DNA from: Parvibaculum sp.
GTDB lineage: Bacteria; Pseudomonadota; Alphaproteobacteria; Parvibaculales; Parvibaculaceae
Assembly (NCBI GenBank): GCA_031291615.1
Contig: JARLIS010000004.1
Span: forward strand, 1-64,000
Reading direction: 5' to 3'
Length of the DNA stretch: 64,000 bases
Part shown: positions 1 through 7,953 of the stretch, piece by piece
Layout of the letters: every line of letters starts with the position of its first letter
Numbering within the stretch: the first letter of the stretch is position 1
Notes under the pieces: generated by a model
Seen by the model: the letters and a program-made list of their open reading frames with translations, nothing else
What the model was told of the DNA's origin: nothing
Databases searched by the model: none
Position numbers and translations under genes: made by a program

Positions 1-992
1 ATCGGTCGGTCGGCCCATTGCTGCCGCGCTTCGATGGGCCCGCGCGGACGGCCCCCGGCGGCCGCTTCGTTCAACCTGTCGCGCATTTCTTCGTCGGCGA
101 AGAAACGGCGGGCGTCGATCGAGCCCGCCTCTTCGACGCGAAGGCCGAAGAGTTCCAGCACGGCGTTGTTTGCCTGAATGACGCGGTAGTTTGCCGGGTC
201 GATGAGCGCGATGGGCAGCGGTGCGGCGCGGAAGATGCTCTGGAAGTTTTCTTCCGTCGCACGGACGGCGCGCTGCGCTTCGAGACGCACGGCAACCTCG
301 CGCGAGAGCTGTTCGTTCAGTTCCTTCTGGTGCATCAGGGTCAGGAATTCGTTGCGGCGGAGCTTGTTGGCGACCCTCACGGCCTGCGCGCCGACGATAT
401 TCGACATGAAGAGCAGCAGCGTAATCAGAGCCAGCGAACGCACCGTGGCCGCCTCGTAGCCGGAGATGACGACGATGAAGGCGACGGTCGAGACCAGAGC
501 CACGGCGATATTGAGTTTGAGCCGGTTCGGAACGCCGAAATAAAAGGCGAAAATGAACAGCACGGCGCTCAGGGCCTGCTCGGCCGGCAACATGCCTCCG
601 GCCGCCACCGAGACCAGGAAGGTGCCGAAGATATAGGCCTGCGCGAAAGTCACGGCGGCATAGAAGCCCTCGCGCCGGGCCGAGTCCGAAAAGAAAAGCT
701 GCGGCACCCGGCTGACCAACGGCGCAAGGCAGCGCAATCCAAGTACCGTGAAGAACGTCCAGGTCGGGCCGAACAGAAAATATTCGAAGATCGCCCAGGC
801 CGTGAACAGATAGACGCCGAGCTGGATCGCCCGCATCCGTTCGATCGTCTCGCCCCAGGTGGCTTCCTGGAAATGCGCTTCAAGATTTGGGTCGGCGAAC
901 TCGCCGGACCATAGATAGGCGCGCTCGACCGCACCGGCGGGCGAGGCGCCGGCCGTCATCGTTCGCACGCGCCCAATCGTCAATCTGACCAC
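1..992 (-). CDS. Membrane-bound PAS-domain sensor protein, C-terminus beyond window edge
   Basis: The frame is open from a GTG at 992-990 to the left edge, so the C-terminal part is missing. The GTG has a strong GAGGGGGG ribosome-binding site five bases upstream; an ATG 11 codons later (959) is the alternative. The first ~210 residues contain about five to six hydrophobic stretches (for example YLFTAWAIFEYFLFG and AVLFIFAFYFGV). A charged, probably coiled linker follows (NKLRRNEFLTLMHQKELNEQ), then the beginning of a PAS domain (ENFQSIFRAAPLPIALIDPA, then VIQANNAVLELFG). This layout is usual for membrane sensors ending in a GGDEF, EAL or histidine-kinase domain. Which output domain is present cannot be seen. 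It is divergent from the CoA-transferase gene. Confidence 0.8.
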   Translation of the reverse strand, partial: MVRLTIGRVRTMTAGASPAGAVERAYLWSGEFADPNLEAHFQEATWGETIERMRAIQLGVYLFTAWAIFEYFLFGPTWTFFTVLGLRCLAPLVSRVPQLFFSDSARREGFYAAVTFAQAYIFGTFLVSVAAGGMLPAEQALSAVLFIFAFYFGVPNRLKLNIAVALVSTVAFIVVISGYEAATVRSLALITLLLFMSNIVGAQAVRVANKLRRNEFLTLMHQKELNEQLSREVAVRLEAQRAVRATEENFQSIFRAAPLPIALIDPANYRVIQANNAVLELFGLRVEEAGSIDARRFFADEEMRDRLNEAAAGGRPRGPIEARQQWADRP

Positions 993-1169
993 GAATTCCC
1001 CCCTCGCTGGCCGGCGTTCCGCCAGCCAATCGCTGGGGAAACCTTATGGGGCAATCCTTAAACAAATGGCAAAATCGACGGTTTTCCGGGGGCTTTCTTT
1101 AGGGAGGGAGCCTCACTATCGTGCCCCGGGAAGCGCCCCCGACAGGGGCGACGGCACCAGGAGGCGGAA

Positions 1170-2390
1170 TTGGCGGCAAACGGCAAGGCGGCGGGCGTCC
1201 TTTCGGGCATCCGCGTTCTCGATTTCGGACGATATATCGCCGGGCCCTATTGCGCGGCTCTGCTGGGCGATCTCGGGGCCGAGGTCATCCGCATCGAAAA
1301 ACGCGAAGGCAGCGAAGACCGCTTCGTCCAGCCCATCGTCCCCGATGCCGGGCCGGGCGAAGGCGGCGAAGGGGCGATGTTCCTGCAAATGAACCGGGGC
1401 AAGCTCGGCCTCACCCTCGATCCGATGACGGAAACGGGACGCGGCATCGTCAAGCGGCTGGTGGCGACCGCCGATGTCGTCGTCGCCAATCTGCCGCCTT
1501 CGACGCTTGCGGCGATGGGCCTCGACTATGAAAGCCTTGTCGCGGCCAAACCCGACATCATTCTCACCACCGTCTCGGCCTTCGGCCATGGCGGGCCCTA
1601 TAGCGAACGCACGGGCTTCGATGGCGTCGCGCAGTCGATGGTGGGCGCCGCCTACCTCACCGGGCCCGGCAACGAGCCGGTAAAAAGCTATGCGCCATGG
1701 GTCGATTTCGGCACGGCCTCGCTCACCGCCTTCGGAACGCTGGCGGCGCTGATGGAAAGGGCGCGCACGGGGCGCGGGCAGATCGTCGAGGGCGCGCTGC
1801 TGTCGACCGCGCTCGCCTACTTCAACTTCCATCTGATCGAACAGCAGTTGCGGCAGACCAATCGCGTCGCTATCGGCAATCGCTCACCCTATGCGGGGCC
1901 CGCCGACATTGTGCGCACGAAGGACGGCTGGATTCTCGTGCAGGCCATCGGCATGCCGCTCTTCAAGCGCTGGGCGAAGCTGATGGGCGAGGATCACTGG
2001 CTCACCGATCCGCGCTTCAAGGACGATCTGGCGCGGGGCGATAACGGCAAGCTGCTGTCGGAGCGCACATCGAAATGGGCCGCCGAGCGGACGACGGACG
2101 AAGCGCTCGCCGCGCTTGAGAAAGCGCGCATTCCGGCCGGGCCCGTCTACACGCCGCAGCAGGCGCTCGACGATCCGCATATCGAGGCGATGGGCTATCT
2201 CCAGCCGATCGCCTTTCCGGGGCTGCCCGGCCCCGCGCCCGTCATGGAAACGCCGGTGCGGCTCTCGGCGACGCCGGGCGCGCTTCACGGCCGGGCGCCG
2301 CTGCTCGGCGAGCATACGGACAAAATCCTCGCCGAGCTTGGCTATACGCCCGCCGAGATCGCCGGCTTCCGCAAGGAAGGCGTCGTCTGA
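1170..2390 (+). CDS. CaiB/BaiF family (class III) CoA-transferase
   Basis: The 406-residue protein transfers CoA between acyl-CoA and a free carboxylic acid. It shows the family N-terminus (VLDFGRYIAGPYCAALLGDL, then GAEVIRIEK), the MNRGK segment, the GPYSERTGFDGVAQ motif and a conserved Asp near residue 179 (WVDFGTAS), at about the position of the catalytic Asp of formyl-CoA transferase. The start is TTG at 1170, chosen because AGGAGG lies five bases upstream. The stop overlaps the next gene's ATG by one base (TGATG), so the two genes are probably translationally coupled. The substrate is not evident; the partner suggests a sulfur or amino-acid-derived acid, which is inference. Confidence 0.93.
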   Translation: MAANGKAAGVLSGIRVLDFGRYIAGPYCAALLGDLGAEVIRIEKREGSEDRFVQPIVPDAGPGEGGEGAMFLQMNRGKLGLTLDPMTETGRGIVKRLVATADVVVANLPPSTLAAMGLDYESLVAAKPDIILTTVSAFGHGGPYSERTGFDGVAQSMVGAAYLTGPGNEPVKSYAPWVDFGTASLTAFGTLAALMERARTGRGQIVEGALLSTALAYFNFHLIEQQLRQTNRVAIGNRSPYAGPADIVRTKDGWILVQAIGMPLFKRWAKLMGEDHWLTDPRFKDDLARGDNGKLLSERTSKWAAERTTDEALAALEKARIPAGPVYTPQQALDDPHIEAMGYLQPIAFPGLPGPAPVMETPVRLSATPGALHGRAPLLGEHTDKILAELGYTPAEIAGFRKEGVV

Positions 2391-3412
2391 TGGCCGATAT
2401 ATTCGACGATTTCCCGCGCCGGTTTCCACTGGCGCATCTGCCGACGCCGCTTGCCGAGATGAAGCATCTGCGCGCGGCGCTCGGGCCCCACTGCCCTCGC
2501 CTCTTCATCAAGCGCGACGATTGCACCGGGCTCGCGGGCGGAGGCAACAAGACGCGTAAGCTCGAATTCCTGATCGGCGAGGCGCTGGCGCAAGGCGCCG
2601 ACACCATCGTCACCACGGGCGCGCTGCAATCGAACCATGCGCGCCAGACGGCGGCAGCGGCCGTCGCGGCGGGCCTGCGCGCCACTCTCGTTCTCATGGA
2701 CATGGTCCCTTATGACGGACGGCGCTACAGAAGTTCGGGCAACCGTCTGCTCGACGAAATTCTCGGCGCCGATGTCGTCGTCGTCCCGACGGGAGAGAAC
2801 CCGGCCGATGTCTTCAAGCGCGTCATGGGCGGGATCGAGACGCGCGGCGGCAAGTCCTATTTCATCCCGGCGGGCGGCTCCAACGCCACGGGTTCGCTCG
2901 GCTATGCGGCCGCCTATATCGAGATTGCCGATCAGCTCGCGGCGCTCGGTGTCGCTAGGACGCGCATCGTGCATGCCTCATCGAGCGGCGGCACGCAAGC
3001 CGGTCTCGTCGCCGGGCAAGGCTTCCGCGAGAAGGGGCCCGCCGTTCACGGCATCAACGTCTATCGCGCCGATGGCGAGGCGATGGCCGGCGACATTCTG
3101 AAACTCGCCGTGGCGACGGCGGCGAAGCTCGGCCTGCCGCCGCCCGGCGCCGACTCCCTTATCCTCGAAGAAGGCTATATGGGCGCGCGCTACGGCATGC
3201 CGACGCCGGGCATGGTCGAGGCGGTCGAGCTTGTCGCGCGCACCGAGGCGGTGCTGCTCGATCCGGTCTATACCGGCAAGGCTATGGCCGGCATGATCGA
3301 TCTCCTTCGGCGCGGGAAGTTCGCGGAGGACGAAACGCTCGTCTTCCTGCATACGGGCGGGACGCCCGGACTGTTCGCCTATGAAGAAGAATTTCTGGGA
3401 ACGTCGAACTAG
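2390..3412 (+). CDS. D-cysteine desulfhydrase / ACC-deaminase family PLP enzyme
   Basis: The 340-residue fold-type II PLP enzyme carries the PLP lysine in GGGNKTRKLEF (Lys54), the LQSNHARQTAAA loop, and the C-terminal HTGGTPGLFAYE motif. All are typical of DcyD, which breaks D-cysteine into pyruvate, ammonia and sulfide. The family also contains 1-aminocyclopropane-1-carboxylate deaminase and L-cysteate sulfo-lyase (CuyA), and the sequence alone does not separate them. CuyA would make sense in an organism that degrades sulfonates. The gene overlaps the upstream CoA-transferase by one base. Its TAG stop shares the palindrome CTAG with the stop of the convergent gene. Confidence 0.88.
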   Translation: MADIFDDFPRRFPLAHLPTPLAEMKHLRAALGPHCPRLFIKRDDCTGLAGGGNKTRKLEFLIGEALAQGADTIVTTGALQSNHARQTAAAAVAAGLRATLVLMDMVPYDGRRYRSSGNRLLDEILGADVVVVPTGENPADVFKRVMGGIETRGGKSYFIPAGGSNATGSLGYAAAYIEIADQLAALGVARTRIVHASSSGGTQAGLVAGQGFREKGPAVHGINVYRADGEAMAGDILKLAVATAAKLGLPPPGADSLILEEGYMGARYGMPTPGMVEAVELVARTEAVLLDPVYTGKAMAGMIDLLRRGKFAEDETLVFLHTGGTPGLFAYEEEFLGTSN

Positions 3413-4839
3413 GACGCCTGCGCTCCGGCAACCTTGCCTCGCCGGCGCAAGGTGTCGGACAGCGCGATCTCTCCACGCGCGCGGCGGAGGCCGGCGGCGA
3501 TTTCGAGATAGGCGTTTGCATTGGCCCGTTCGTGGCCCTTGCTGCGGCGGATTTCCTCGATCAAGCCGTCTTCGTAGCTGGCGAGATAGGTTTCGATCTG
3601 CTGGCCGACGGTCTTGCAATGCGCCTGGACGCCGATGGATTCCGCAGCCGGGCAAGCGCCTGTGAGAAAACGCATCGCTGCTGTCGCGCGCTCGGCCTGC
3701 TCGAAATTCGGCGCCGACGTTACATCGGGACGACGCGGGCCGGATTTGCCGTAACTGCCGATCTGAAACAGCGGAAGCGCGCGGGCCACCTCGTTTTCGA
3801 AGCGCGCCATTTCCTCGGCGATCGCCGTCGAAAGGCGGGCGCGGGCCGCCAGAATCCTGTGGCCCCATTCGCTGACGCGGCGAATGTCGATCTCGTGGAT
3901 GAAGCCTTGCGAGATTTCCGCAAAGCGCGTGACGCGGGCCAGCATGTAGTCGAGATCGGTCTTCTTGCCAGGCCGGCGCACTTCGAAGCACTTGGCGATG
4001 TCTTCAAGTTCGCCGAGGAAAATTTCTCCGAGTTCGGCGAGGCCGGAGCGGGCCACGGCGGCGTCATTGCCGAAGCCCGAGAGCTTGCGGGTGAGCCTGA
4101 GTATCTGCCAGGGCTTGGCGAGCCGGTTCATGACGCCGAGCGGAACATAGATCGCATGGAGCGGCGCGCTTTCCCGCGCCTCCTCATAGGCTTCGCTCAC
4201 AAGCGCCGCGAGGCCGTCGTCGAACTCCGCGATCTTCTTGGGAAGACCGAGTTGCAGGGAGAGCATCTGCGGCGCAACGGCAAGCGCCTCGGCCATGACG
4301 CGGGCATCTTCGAGACCCGCCTCGCCGCCGAGCCTCTGCTCGAGCTTCTTGCGCTGCGCAACGTCGCGCCGCGCGCCGTCGAGCGCGAGCAGCATCGCGG
4401 CGGAACACGAAGCATGCATCACGTTGAGCGTTCCGAAGAGCGCCGCATTGTCGCCGCTCACCGTGTGTTCGGTAATGCGTCCGGCGATGTCGGGCAGCGT
4501 GTCGGGCAGCAGATCGGTTTCCAGCCAGGTCCAGACCGGCACGATGGAAGTGCGCGCGATCTGGCGGCGATGCGACGAGGGATCGCGCGCCTCGACGAGA
4601 AGGCTTTCAAAGGGCATGCAGAACTGGCGCATCGGCATGGCGGAACCGTTCCGCTTCATGTCCATCCGGCGCAACACCGGCCTCATCGAGGAGAGAATGA
4701 GATCGTAGGGAAGACCTGTCGTGCCGCGCAGTCTCTCGCGCTCAAGTCCGGAGACGAGTTTCACCGCGGCCGCAGGCGTGAGCCGCGACAGGAATTCGGA
4801 AAGACGTTCGGCGACGGGCTTATCCGTTTTCGTTTCCAT
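3409..4839 (-). CDS. Conserved hypothetical protein, 476 residues
   Basis: This long minus-strand frame has strong third-position GC bias and an ATG start, but I recognise no domain. The sequence looks soluble and largely helical, with no signal peptide or clear membrane segment. It has many Arg, Glu and Ala residues, and a run of segments such as LSEFLSRLTPAAAVKLVSGL and DYMLARVTRFAEISQGFIHE. It is convergent with the desulfhydrase gene (four-base overlap at the shared CTAG) and stands alone. It might be an alphaproteobacterium-specific protein; no function can be assigned. Confidence 0.75.
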   Translation of the reverse strand: METKTDKPVAERLSEFLSRLTPAAAVKLVSGLERERLRGTTGLPYDLILSSMRPVLRRMDMKRNGSAMPMRQFCMPFESLLVEARDPSSHRRQIARTSIVPVWTWLETDLLPDTLPDIAGRITEHTVSGDNAALFGTLNVMHASCSAAMLLALDGARRDVAQRKKLEQRLGGEAGLEDARVMAEALAVAPQMLSLQLGLPKKIAEFDDGLAALVSEAYEEARESAPLHAIYVPLGVMNRLAKPWQILRLTRKLSGFGNDAAVARSGLAELGEIFLGELEDIAKCFEVRRPGKKTDLDYMLARVTRFAEISQGFIHEIDIRRVSEWGHRILAARARLSTAIAEEMARFENEVARALPLFQIGSYGKSGPRRPDVTSAPNFEQAERATAAMRFLTGACPAAESIGVQAHCKTVGQQIETYLASYEDGLIEEIRRSKGHERANANAYLEIAAGLRRARGEIALSDTLRRRGKVAGAQAS

Positions 4840-5058
4840 TGCCGTGCACAGTTCGTGACGCGGAACCGCTGTCCGACGTCGGCATACCTGCCCGGAATCT
4901 AGCGCGGCATACTTAACAATCTGTAGATGGCGGGTCCGGCCGACACCTGCCCCATCCGCATTTTCGATAGGCCAGTCGTTGCCGAAATGCTAAATTTCAC
5001 TCAGGCGTCGTCATGGGTCGACGGCACCATTCATCCACGACAAGGCAATCGAGACGCT

Positions 5059-5265
5059 ATGGCTACAGGTGTTGTGAAGTGGTTCAACGCCACTAAGGGA
5101 TACGGATTTATTGCGCCGGAGGACGGTGGAAAGGATGTCTTCGTTCACATCTCCGCCGTCGAAAAGGCCGGGCAGAAATCCCTCAATGAAGGTCAGAAGG
5201 TTCAGTACGAGCTGGTCGAGGGACGCAACGGCCGTTTCTCCGCGGAGAATCTGGCTCTCAACTGA
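5059..5265 (+). CDS. cspA: Cold-shock domain protein (CspA family)
   Basis: The 68-residue single cold-shock domain contains both RNA-binding motifs, KGYGFIAP (RNP1-like) and DVFVHISAV (RNP2). It begins [10 protein letters not shown], the usual family start, so the longer upstream extension of the frame (from 4927) is rejected. Such proteins are RNA chaperones or antiterminators. The 219 bases upstream hold no other gene and could include a long 5' leader, as is common for cold-shock genes. A strong intrinsic terminator follows at 5309. Paralogues are common in alphaproteobacteria, so the symbol is generic. Confidence 0.95.
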   Translation: MATGVVKWFNATKGYGFIAPEDGGKDVFVHISAVEKAGQKSLNEGQKVQYELVEGRNGRFSAENLALN

Positions 5266-5308
5266 TCCGGACCCGATGCCCCGGCATTCCGCCCCCCAAA
5301 GCAAGACC

Positions 5309-5340
5309 AAGGCCCTCCCGATAGCGGAGGGCCTTTCATT
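5309..5340 (+). terminator. Intrinsic terminator after the cold-shock gene
   Basis: A perfect 10-bp stem AAGGCCCTCC / GGAGGGCCTT with a 7-base loop is followed by TCATTT. It lies 44 bases after the cold-shock stop codon. Confidence 0.85.
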
Positions 5341-5412
5341 TCGGGACCGGCATGCAGGCCAAGGGGTCTCTCTTCGTTGGAGCATATCGCCGTCATGCTC
5401 TAGCATCGCCAC

Positions 5413-6819
5413 ATGATCAGCTCCGCTTCGCTCTTTGCGCGGCTTCGCGCGCTCATCTGGGACACACCGCTCGACGGCGGGCGCGCTCTGCCGCTCTGGC
5501 ATGTCGCACTTATCGAAACGGGGCGGATCGCCTGGGTCGTCGGGCGCGACATTCTCGACGGGCGGCTCAATCTCCGCGCCATGAGCCTCGTCTACACAAC
5601 GCTTCTTTCGCTTGTGCCCGCGCTCGCCATCGCCTTCGCCATTTTCCGGGCCTTCGGCTTCGACAGCTATGTGCAGGACATGCTGACGCAGTTTCTGGGA
5701 CCGCTCGGCGATCAGGGAAGCGACATCACGCGCCGCGTCATGGAATTCGTGCAGCGCGTCAACGCCAACGTGCTCGGCACCGTCGGCCTTGTATTCCTGC
5801 TCTACACGGTCGTCTCGATGATCAACAAGGTCGAAGAGGCCTTCAACAATATCTGGCATGTGCAGGCGGCGCGTACGTTCACGCGCCAGTTCACCGAAGT
5901 CATCAGCATGGGCGTTCTCGGGCCGATCGTGGTGCTGACCGCGCTCAGCATCATGGCGGGGGCGCTTTCGCATTCCTTCGTCGGCGGGCTCGCCAATATC
6001 GCGCCGATCCACTTCGTCCTTGAGCAGATGAACAGGATCGTGCCCTATGCGCTGCTGATCGGCACCTTCACCTTCCTCTATGCCATCATTCCGAACACGC
6101 GCGTCCATTTCAGCGCGGCGCTTGTCGGGGCGACGGTGGCGGGCATCGTCTGGGGCGCGACGGGCTGGGCCTTCGCCACCTTCGTCGTCCAGTCGGCGCA
6201 GTATGTGGCGATCTATTCCGCCTTTGCCGGCCTCGTCGTCTTCATGATCTGGTTATATGCGGCCTGGCTCATCCTGCTTACCGGCTGCGCCATCGCTTTC
6301 TATTTCCAGAACAGGCGCCACCTGTCGCCGGCGATCGGGCTTGCCATGCTGACACCCCGGCAGAGAAACCGCATGGCGGTGCAGGCATTGCTGCTCATTC
6401 ACGAATCCTTCGAGAAAGGCCGCGTGCCCTGGACGGAGGCGGCGCTCGCCCGCCATCTGCATCTGCCGCTTGAAGGTCTTCTGGAGATCGTCCACGCGCT
6501 CCAGTCTGGCGGCTTCGTCACGCTTTCGACCGAAAAACCCCCGCGCCTGTTGCCCAGCCGTCCGGCCGAACTGGTCGGCATCACCGAGGTGCTGGCGGCG
6601 GTGCGGCGGCTGGCGGAACCGGGAAGCATCGCGGACAGGTCGCTCGCCCGCGAGCCGCGCGTCGATGCGCTGTTTGCGCGTCTGGCGGAAAGCGAGAAGG
6701 CCGTGCTCGACGATGCGACGATCGCCACGCTGCTGGCGGATGGTCATTCCGCCGGGGCCAAGGAAGGCCATGCGGCCGACGCCGCGCCCGCCATGGCCAC
6801 GCGCGAGCCGCCGCGTTAA
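5413..6819 (+). CDS. YihY/virulence factor BrkB family inner-membrane protein
   Basis: The 468-residue protein has the family pattern: an N-terminal region ending in LRAMSLVYTTLLSLVPALAI, then about six membrane segments, including LGTVGLVFLLYTVVSMINKV, LLIGTFTFLYAIIPN and GLVVFMIWLYAAWLILLTGC. Such proteins were once named RNase BN; their true role is unclear, and a transport or envelope function is usually assumed. The last ~150 residues form a soluble extension with a winged-helix look (LLIHESFEKGRVPWTEAALA), seen in many alphaproteobacterial members. No convincing Shine-Dalgarno sequence precedes the ATG. Confidence 0.9.
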   Translation: MISSASLFARLRALIWDTPLDGGRALPLWHVALIETGRIAWVVGRDILDGRLNLRAMSLVYTTLLSLVPALAIAFAIFRAFGFDSYVQDMLTQFLGPLGDQGSDITRRVMEFVQRVNANVLGTVGLVFLLYTVVSMINKVEEAFNNIWHVQAARTFTRQFTEVISMGVLGPIVVLTALSIMAGALSHSFVGGLANIAPIHFVLEQMNRIVPYALLIGTFTFLYAIIPNTRVHFSAALVGATVAGIVWGATGWAFATFVVQSAQYVAIYSAFAGLVVFMIWLYAAWLILLTGCAIAFYFQNRRHLSPAIGLAMLTPRQRNRMAVQALLLIHESFEKGRVPWTEAALARHLHLPLEGLLEIVHALQSGGFVTLSTEKPPRLLPSRPAELVGITEVLAAVRRLAEPGSIADRSLAREPRVDALFARLAESEKAVLDDATIATLLADGHSAGAKEGHAADAAPAMATREPPR

Positions 6820-7023
6820 CGACTTGATTCGTGATCGGGAGAGGGCAAGCTGGCGTTTCGGGCGCTGCCGGCGCGGCGGGCGCGTTGCTTGGCGCTCATG
6901 CAAAGGGCCGCACCAATACTGCATTGGGCACCACAGGATGCGGTGTTCGCCAAGAGGTCACACACATTTGCTTGACGCGGCGCGCGACGCACCTCAGGCT
7001 GAAGTTCCCTGAGTTCAACAATT

Positions 7024-7038
7024 GAAAGGAGGTGATCC
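7024..7038 (+). promoter_or_regulatory. Exceptionally extended Shine-Dalgarno sequence
   Basis: GAAAGGAGGTGATCC is complementary over 15 bases to the usual alphaproteobacterial 16S rRNA 3' end (GGATCACCTCCTTTC). Normal sites use four to seven bases. The AGGAGG core is seven bases from the ATG of the small frame at 7040. Confidence 0.8.
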
Positions 7039-7039
7039 G

Positions 7040-7153
7040 ATGTCTAACGGTTTGATGACGCCGTTTGCCATCGCCAGCAGCATTTCGATCTCGACAGAGG
7101 ATCGTGAGGGCAAGCAGGTGAGGTCGGGCACTTCCACGGACCTTGCCGGCTGA
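7040..7153 (+). CDS. Small protein or leader peptide, 37 residues, unknown
   Basis: An ATG at 7040 directly follows the 15-base anti-anti-SD match and opens a 37-codon frame ending in TGA at 7151. The peptide begins MSNGLMTPFAIASSISISTE and ends in a charged, Ser/Thr-rich tail (VRSGTSTDLAG). No homologue is recognised. The peptide may be functional, or the RNA may matter because of its tight ribosome binding. A CTTGAC -35-like element lies at 6971 with only a weak -10. A strong terminator follows 130 bases after the stop, so this looks like a self-contained short transcript. Confidence 0.55.
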   Translation: MSNGLMTPFAIASSISISTEDREGKQVRSGTSTDLAG

Positions 7154-7282
7154 TTTTCACGCTTCATCGCCCATCGGGCTCAGTTCCCGGCCAGGCGGTT
7201 CGAGCGAAATCAAAAGAGCGACAAACGGGTTGGTCCAGCACACGCATTAACAAGCGGACCAAGTCGCAGCCGTTCCAAACTG

Positions 7283-7318
7283 GCCGCCGCACTGCCCTCG
7301 GGCAGCGCGGCGGCTTTT
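7283..7318 (+). terminator. Intrinsic terminator of the small transcript
   Basis: The stem GCCGCCGC / GCGGCGGC with a nested CTGCC / GGCAG stem is followed by TTTT. It is oriented for the plus strand and ends the short unit carrying the 37-residue frame. Confidence 0.85.
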
Positions 7319-7348
7319 AAGTTTCCGGGGTGAGGCGATGCCGAAGCC

Positions 7349-7837
7349 TCAGCTGTTCTGAATCTGCCAGCTGCCATCGGGCTGACGGCAGGCCGTGCCA
7401 TAGGCCTTTTGCGGCTGACCGCCGATATAGACGGTCTGCGTATATTCCCGGCAATAGCCGCCATATTGCGACTGGTAGGTGCGGCCGGGCGAAACGGTGC
7501 CGTAATTGCCGCTATCGGGATTGCGCCACTGCACCGGCGCCCCGCTCTCGAAGGAGCGATAGGAGGCCTGGCTCAGATACTGCTGGTCGGCGCGGTCGAG
7601 GCTGCGGCCGATATTGTTGCCCACAAGCGCGCCGAGCAGCACGCCCGCGCCCGTCGCCCAGAGACGGCCCGTGCCGCCGCCGATCTGGGAACCGGCAAGG
7701 CCGCCTACCACGGCGCCGCCCAGCGTGCCCATGGTCTGTTTCGGGCCGGCGCCGCCATAGCCGCCATAGCCGTTCTGGGCGCAGCCCGCGAGCGAGGCCG
7801 CCAGCGCGCCGACAATCGCGATCCGGGAAATGGTCAT
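7349..7837 (-). CDS. Glycine-zipper surface lipoprotein (17-kDa antigen / RT0821-Lpp0805 type)
   Basis: The 162-residue precursor has a lipoprotein signal (ALAASLAGC, lipid Cys about residue 19), a Gly/Tyr-rich stretch and a glycine-zipper membrane-interacting segment (GTLGGAVVGGLAGSQIGGGT, GVLLGALVGNNIG). A C-terminal domain with QTVYIGGQPQKAYGTACRQP follows. This is the architecture of rickettsial 17-kDa-antigen-like outer-membrane lipoproteins. It lies just downstream of a PhoQ/FeuQ-like kinase on the same strand. A direct repeat at 7911 in the gap could bind the neighbouring response regulator. Confidence 0.88.
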   Translation of the reverse strand: MTISRIAIVGALAASLAGCAQNGYGGYGGAGPKQTMGTLGGAVVGGLAGSQIGGGTGRLWATGAGVLLGALVGNNIGRSLDRADQQYLSQASYRSFESGAPVQWRNPDSGNYGTVSPGRTYQSQYGGYCREYTQTVYIGGQPQKAYGTACRQPDGSWQIQNS

Positions 7838-7910
7838 GTGAATACCCCGAGTTGAAGGTTGATCTCGGAGCGGAGCTTAGGCCGCCGCGCTTGAGCGAGC
7901 GCTGAATGTG

Positions 7911-7928
7911 GCGTTCATCCGGCGTTCA
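7911..7928. promoter_or_regulatory. 11-bp-period direct repeat upstream of the surface lipoprotein
   Basis: GGCGTTCAT occurs twice with an 11-base period (GGCGTTCATCCGGCGTTCAT without its first two bases is indicated by the coordinates). Tandem repeats with this period are typical of OmpR/PhoP-class regulators, and such a regulator is encoded 1.4 kb away. The same bases also match GTTC-N7-GTTC, so a LexA reading cannot be excluded. Confidence 0.35.
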
Positions 7929-7953
7929 TGTTCGGACATTCCCCTGACGGGCA

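Noticed and set aside
1066-1392. Gene at 1066-1392 on the plus strand upstream of the CoA-transferase
   Set aside because: It runs in a wrong frame through the first part of the CoA-transferase gene and has a non-protein, Arg/Ser-rich composition.
6830-7023. tRNA or stable structured RNA upstream of the small frame
   Set aside because: I looked for a cloverleaf and found none. Only short partial inverted repeats are present.
7913-7927. Third LexA box (GTTC-N7-GTTC)
   Set aside because: It fits better as part of an 11-base tandem repeat beside an OmpR-class regulator gene, and it is 76 bases or more from the next start codon. It is kept only as a low-confidence alternative.
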